From positions 1 to 24,852 of the forward strand of contig JALNZQ010000010.1 of assembly GCA_023229165.1 (NCBI GenBank): a stretch of DNA of 24,852 nt. The letters are read 5' to 3'. Positions 23,780-24,852 of the stretch are shown here, piece by piece. The translations under genes and the position numbers were made by a program. Under the pieces are notes generated by a model. That model was not told the origin of the DNA. It saw only the letters and a program-made list of their open reading frames with translations, and did not search any database. The number at the start of each line of letters is the position of its first letter. Position 1 is the stretch's first letter. Source of the stretch: Methanothrix sp. (GTDB taxonomy: Archaea > Halobacteriota > Methanosarcinia > Methanotrichales > Methanotrichaceae).

Positions 23780-23894
23780 GGATGTGGGCTACGAGGGGCT
23801 GGACTGGCGGGCAGGCGAGCGCTCACGTGCGCGGGTGGCGACGGCTTTGGGGACTTTCATTCTACTCCGTTCGCTTGATGACTATGGTATTTGA
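23780..23894 (+). pseudogene. Remnant of a truA 3' end (second copy)
   Basis: In the truA frame this encodes D-V-G-Y-E-G-L-D-W-R, continues with recognisable similarity through A-T-A-L-G, then diverges to a TGA at 23892-23894. The first 29 bp (23780-23808) equal truA 22207-22235; the next roughly 50 bp are clearly related but diverged. There is no start or upstream truA sequence. It overlaps the 3' end of the convergent RDD gene, which suggests this was the original end of truA before the cassette arrived. Confidence 0.8.
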
Positions 23895-24272
23895 TATCCT
23901 ATTGAATAAACGCTGTCTTTTCTCCCGAAGAGCAAACCAGCCTATGAGGCAGTCGACTGGAAGCAGAAATGCCTTTCCAAATGACTCTACCGCCGCGTCG
24001 CTGAACCCAATATTCTCTCCAAGAGGACCTGTTACAACTATGTTAAGAAGCATCTTGCCCAGCGATTGGCCTCTATAACCTTCCAATGCGGTCCAATAGA
24101 TGAATAATATCGCTGCCAGCAGAACGGCTCCATTAATGCCTAACGCCTCTACTTTTAATATGATCAGAATTCCGTTCCAGAGGATGCCCATAAGAAGAAC
24201 ATCGATCAACCAGGCCCAAAAACGATCTTCCCAGCTTGATAGCACTATTAAATCATCCATAAGAACTCCCAT
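23862..24272 (-). CDS. RDD-family membrane protein
   Basis: This 136-residue protein begins with R-F-W-A-W-L-I-D-V-L-L-M, the R-x-x-A-x-x-I-D pattern of RDD domains. It has three hydrophobic segments (about 20-40, 46-63, 98-114) and Y-R-G-Q-S-L-G-K-M-L-L-N-I-V-V, also typical of RDD. The function of RDD proteins is mostly unknown; some act in ion exchange. ATG 24272 shares a base with the stop of the upstream gene (TGATG), so it is made together with the surface protein. An ATG at 24260 is an alternative start. Confidence 0.8.
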   Translation of the reverse strand: MGVLMDDLIVLSSWEDRFWAWLIDVLLMGILWNGILIILKVEALGINGAVLLAAILFIYWTALEGYRGQSLGKMLLNIVVTGPLGENIGFSDAAVESFGKAFLLPVDCLIGWFALREKRQRLFNRISNTIVIKRTE

Positions 24273-24852
24273 CAGGCCTTCTTTTGCTTCTTTCGGTACA
24301 TGTATCCCCCGGCTGCGACTAATATGATGAGAACAATCACAGCAGGCAAGAGCAGGGATGAGGCGGCGGCTTTCACGGTCACTGGGATCTTCATGCTCTC
24401 CGAGATGACTGTGTCGCCGTTGACATCGGTATATTTTATCTCGCTGTTGATTCCATAGTCCTTGGGTGTGGCATCTGAGTCCACATCCAGCCGGAAGACC
24501 ACAGTCGCATTCTCCCCTGGCCGCAATGTGCCAATGAAGGCCTGGTCGTCTGTGGATGAGAAGGGCTTGAAGATGGACAGCCTGGCAACTGCATCCTTGA
24601 TGGGATCTTCTCCGATATTCTTGTAGGTGGCAGAAACCGACGCCTTCTTGGCACCTGCTGAGAGTGTTCCGGAAGCATTGAGTATCTCGAAGTCAGCCTG
24701 CTGCTTTACGGTAATAACGATCGGCACAGTCTGGTTGGCCTTCTGGTAGATGTAGGATTCCTGGAAATTTGCCAGGGTCGGTGAGCTTCCGCTGGTGACA
24801 AGAGTCGAGGCATAGACCCGGACATTATCCTGATAGTCGTAATACATATTCA
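24272..24852 (-). CDS. C-terminal part of a COG1361-type S-layer-like membrane-anchored protein
   Basis: The frame is open to the right edge, so the gene starts outside the window. The visible 192 codons contain an Ig-like beta domain with P-I-V-I-T-V-K, then F-I-G-T-L-R-P-G-E-N-A-T-V-V-F-R-L-D-V and a Y-G-I-N-S-E-I-K-Y-T-D segment. This is the pattern of COG1361 / NEW3-like domains in archaeal surface proteins. A single membrane helix (about the last 30 residues) and an R-K-K-Q-K-K-A tail anchor it with the bulk outside the cell. It may be an S-layer-associated protein or a transporter-linked one. Confidence 0.75.
   Translation of the reverse strand, partial: NMYYDYQDNVRVYASTLVTSGSSPTLANFQESYIYQKANQTVPIVITVKQQADFEILNASGTLSAGAKKASVSATYKNIGEDPIKDAVARLSIFKPFSSTDDQAFIGTLRPGENATVVFRLDVDSDATPKDYGINSEIKYTDVNGDTVISESMKIPVTVKAAASSLLLPAVIVLIILVAAGGYMYRKKQKKA

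Noticed and set aside
1..24852. CRISPR arrays, tRNA or rRNA genes, insertion sequences
   Set aside because: I saw no regularly spaced repeats, no cloverleaf or rRNA-like segments and no transposase or integrase reading frames.

Overview
The window reads as chromosomal DNA of a methanogenic archaeon of the Methanosarcinales type, most likely close to Methanothrix (Methanosaeta). The grounds are a complete A1AO ATP synthase operon in the order H-I-K-E-C-F-A-B-D plus a small membrane gene in the ahaG position, a form III RuBisCO beside an archaeal class V fructose-1,6-bisphosphatase, a TrpB2-type tryptophan synthase beta chain, and archaeal TATA-type promoters. The genus is an inference; no rRNA or tRNA gene is present to settle it.

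Region 1 (1-4718, minus strand) is a sugar-nucleotide operon. A GlmU-like bifunctional sugar-1-phosphate nucleotidylyltransferase/acyltransferase would make UDP-GlcNAc. A DegT-family aminotransferase, a Gfo/Idh/MocA oxidoreductase, a left-handed beta-helix N-acetyltransferase and a nucleotide-sugar 6-dehydrogenase (cut by the left edge) would convert it to a UDP-2,3-diacetamido-uronic acid, a sugar known from archaeal surface glycans. A divergent winged-helix protein (4779-5507) faces this operon across a promoter with a 22-bp tandem repeat.

Region 2 (5508-8315) begins with debris: a ferredoxin-like reading frame with a stop codon where a cluster cysteine is expected, and a fragment like aldehyde:ferredoxin oxidoreductase. 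Divergent fructose bisphosphatase/aldolase and RuBisCO genes follow. The pairing suits gluconeogenesis and the RuBisCO-based reductive hexulose-phosphate type of pathway.

Region 3 (8472-17113) is the ATP synthase operon, tightly packed with several overlaps. It ends with a 59-residue membrane protein and meets the next operon tail to tail with 4 bp between them.

Region 4 (17118-21026) holds a minus-strand trpB2 / ATP-NAD-kinase-like pair and a divergent aconitase-family large subunit (LeuC/HacA type). The trpB2 promoter carries a TGTACA box inside a perfect inverted repeat at the predicted transcription start, which suggests TrpY-like control.

Region 5 (21118-24852) is more accessory. It has a small secreted protein, truA, an AT-rich two-gene cassette of unknown function that resembles an antitoxin/toxin pair, a second partial copy of the truA 3' end, an RDD membrane protein, and the end of an S-layer-like (COG1361 type) membrane-anchored protein cut by the right edge. 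The cassette lies between a 29-bp perfect direct repeat made of truA coding sequence. It looks like a small acquired island and is the best candidate for something undescribed in this window.
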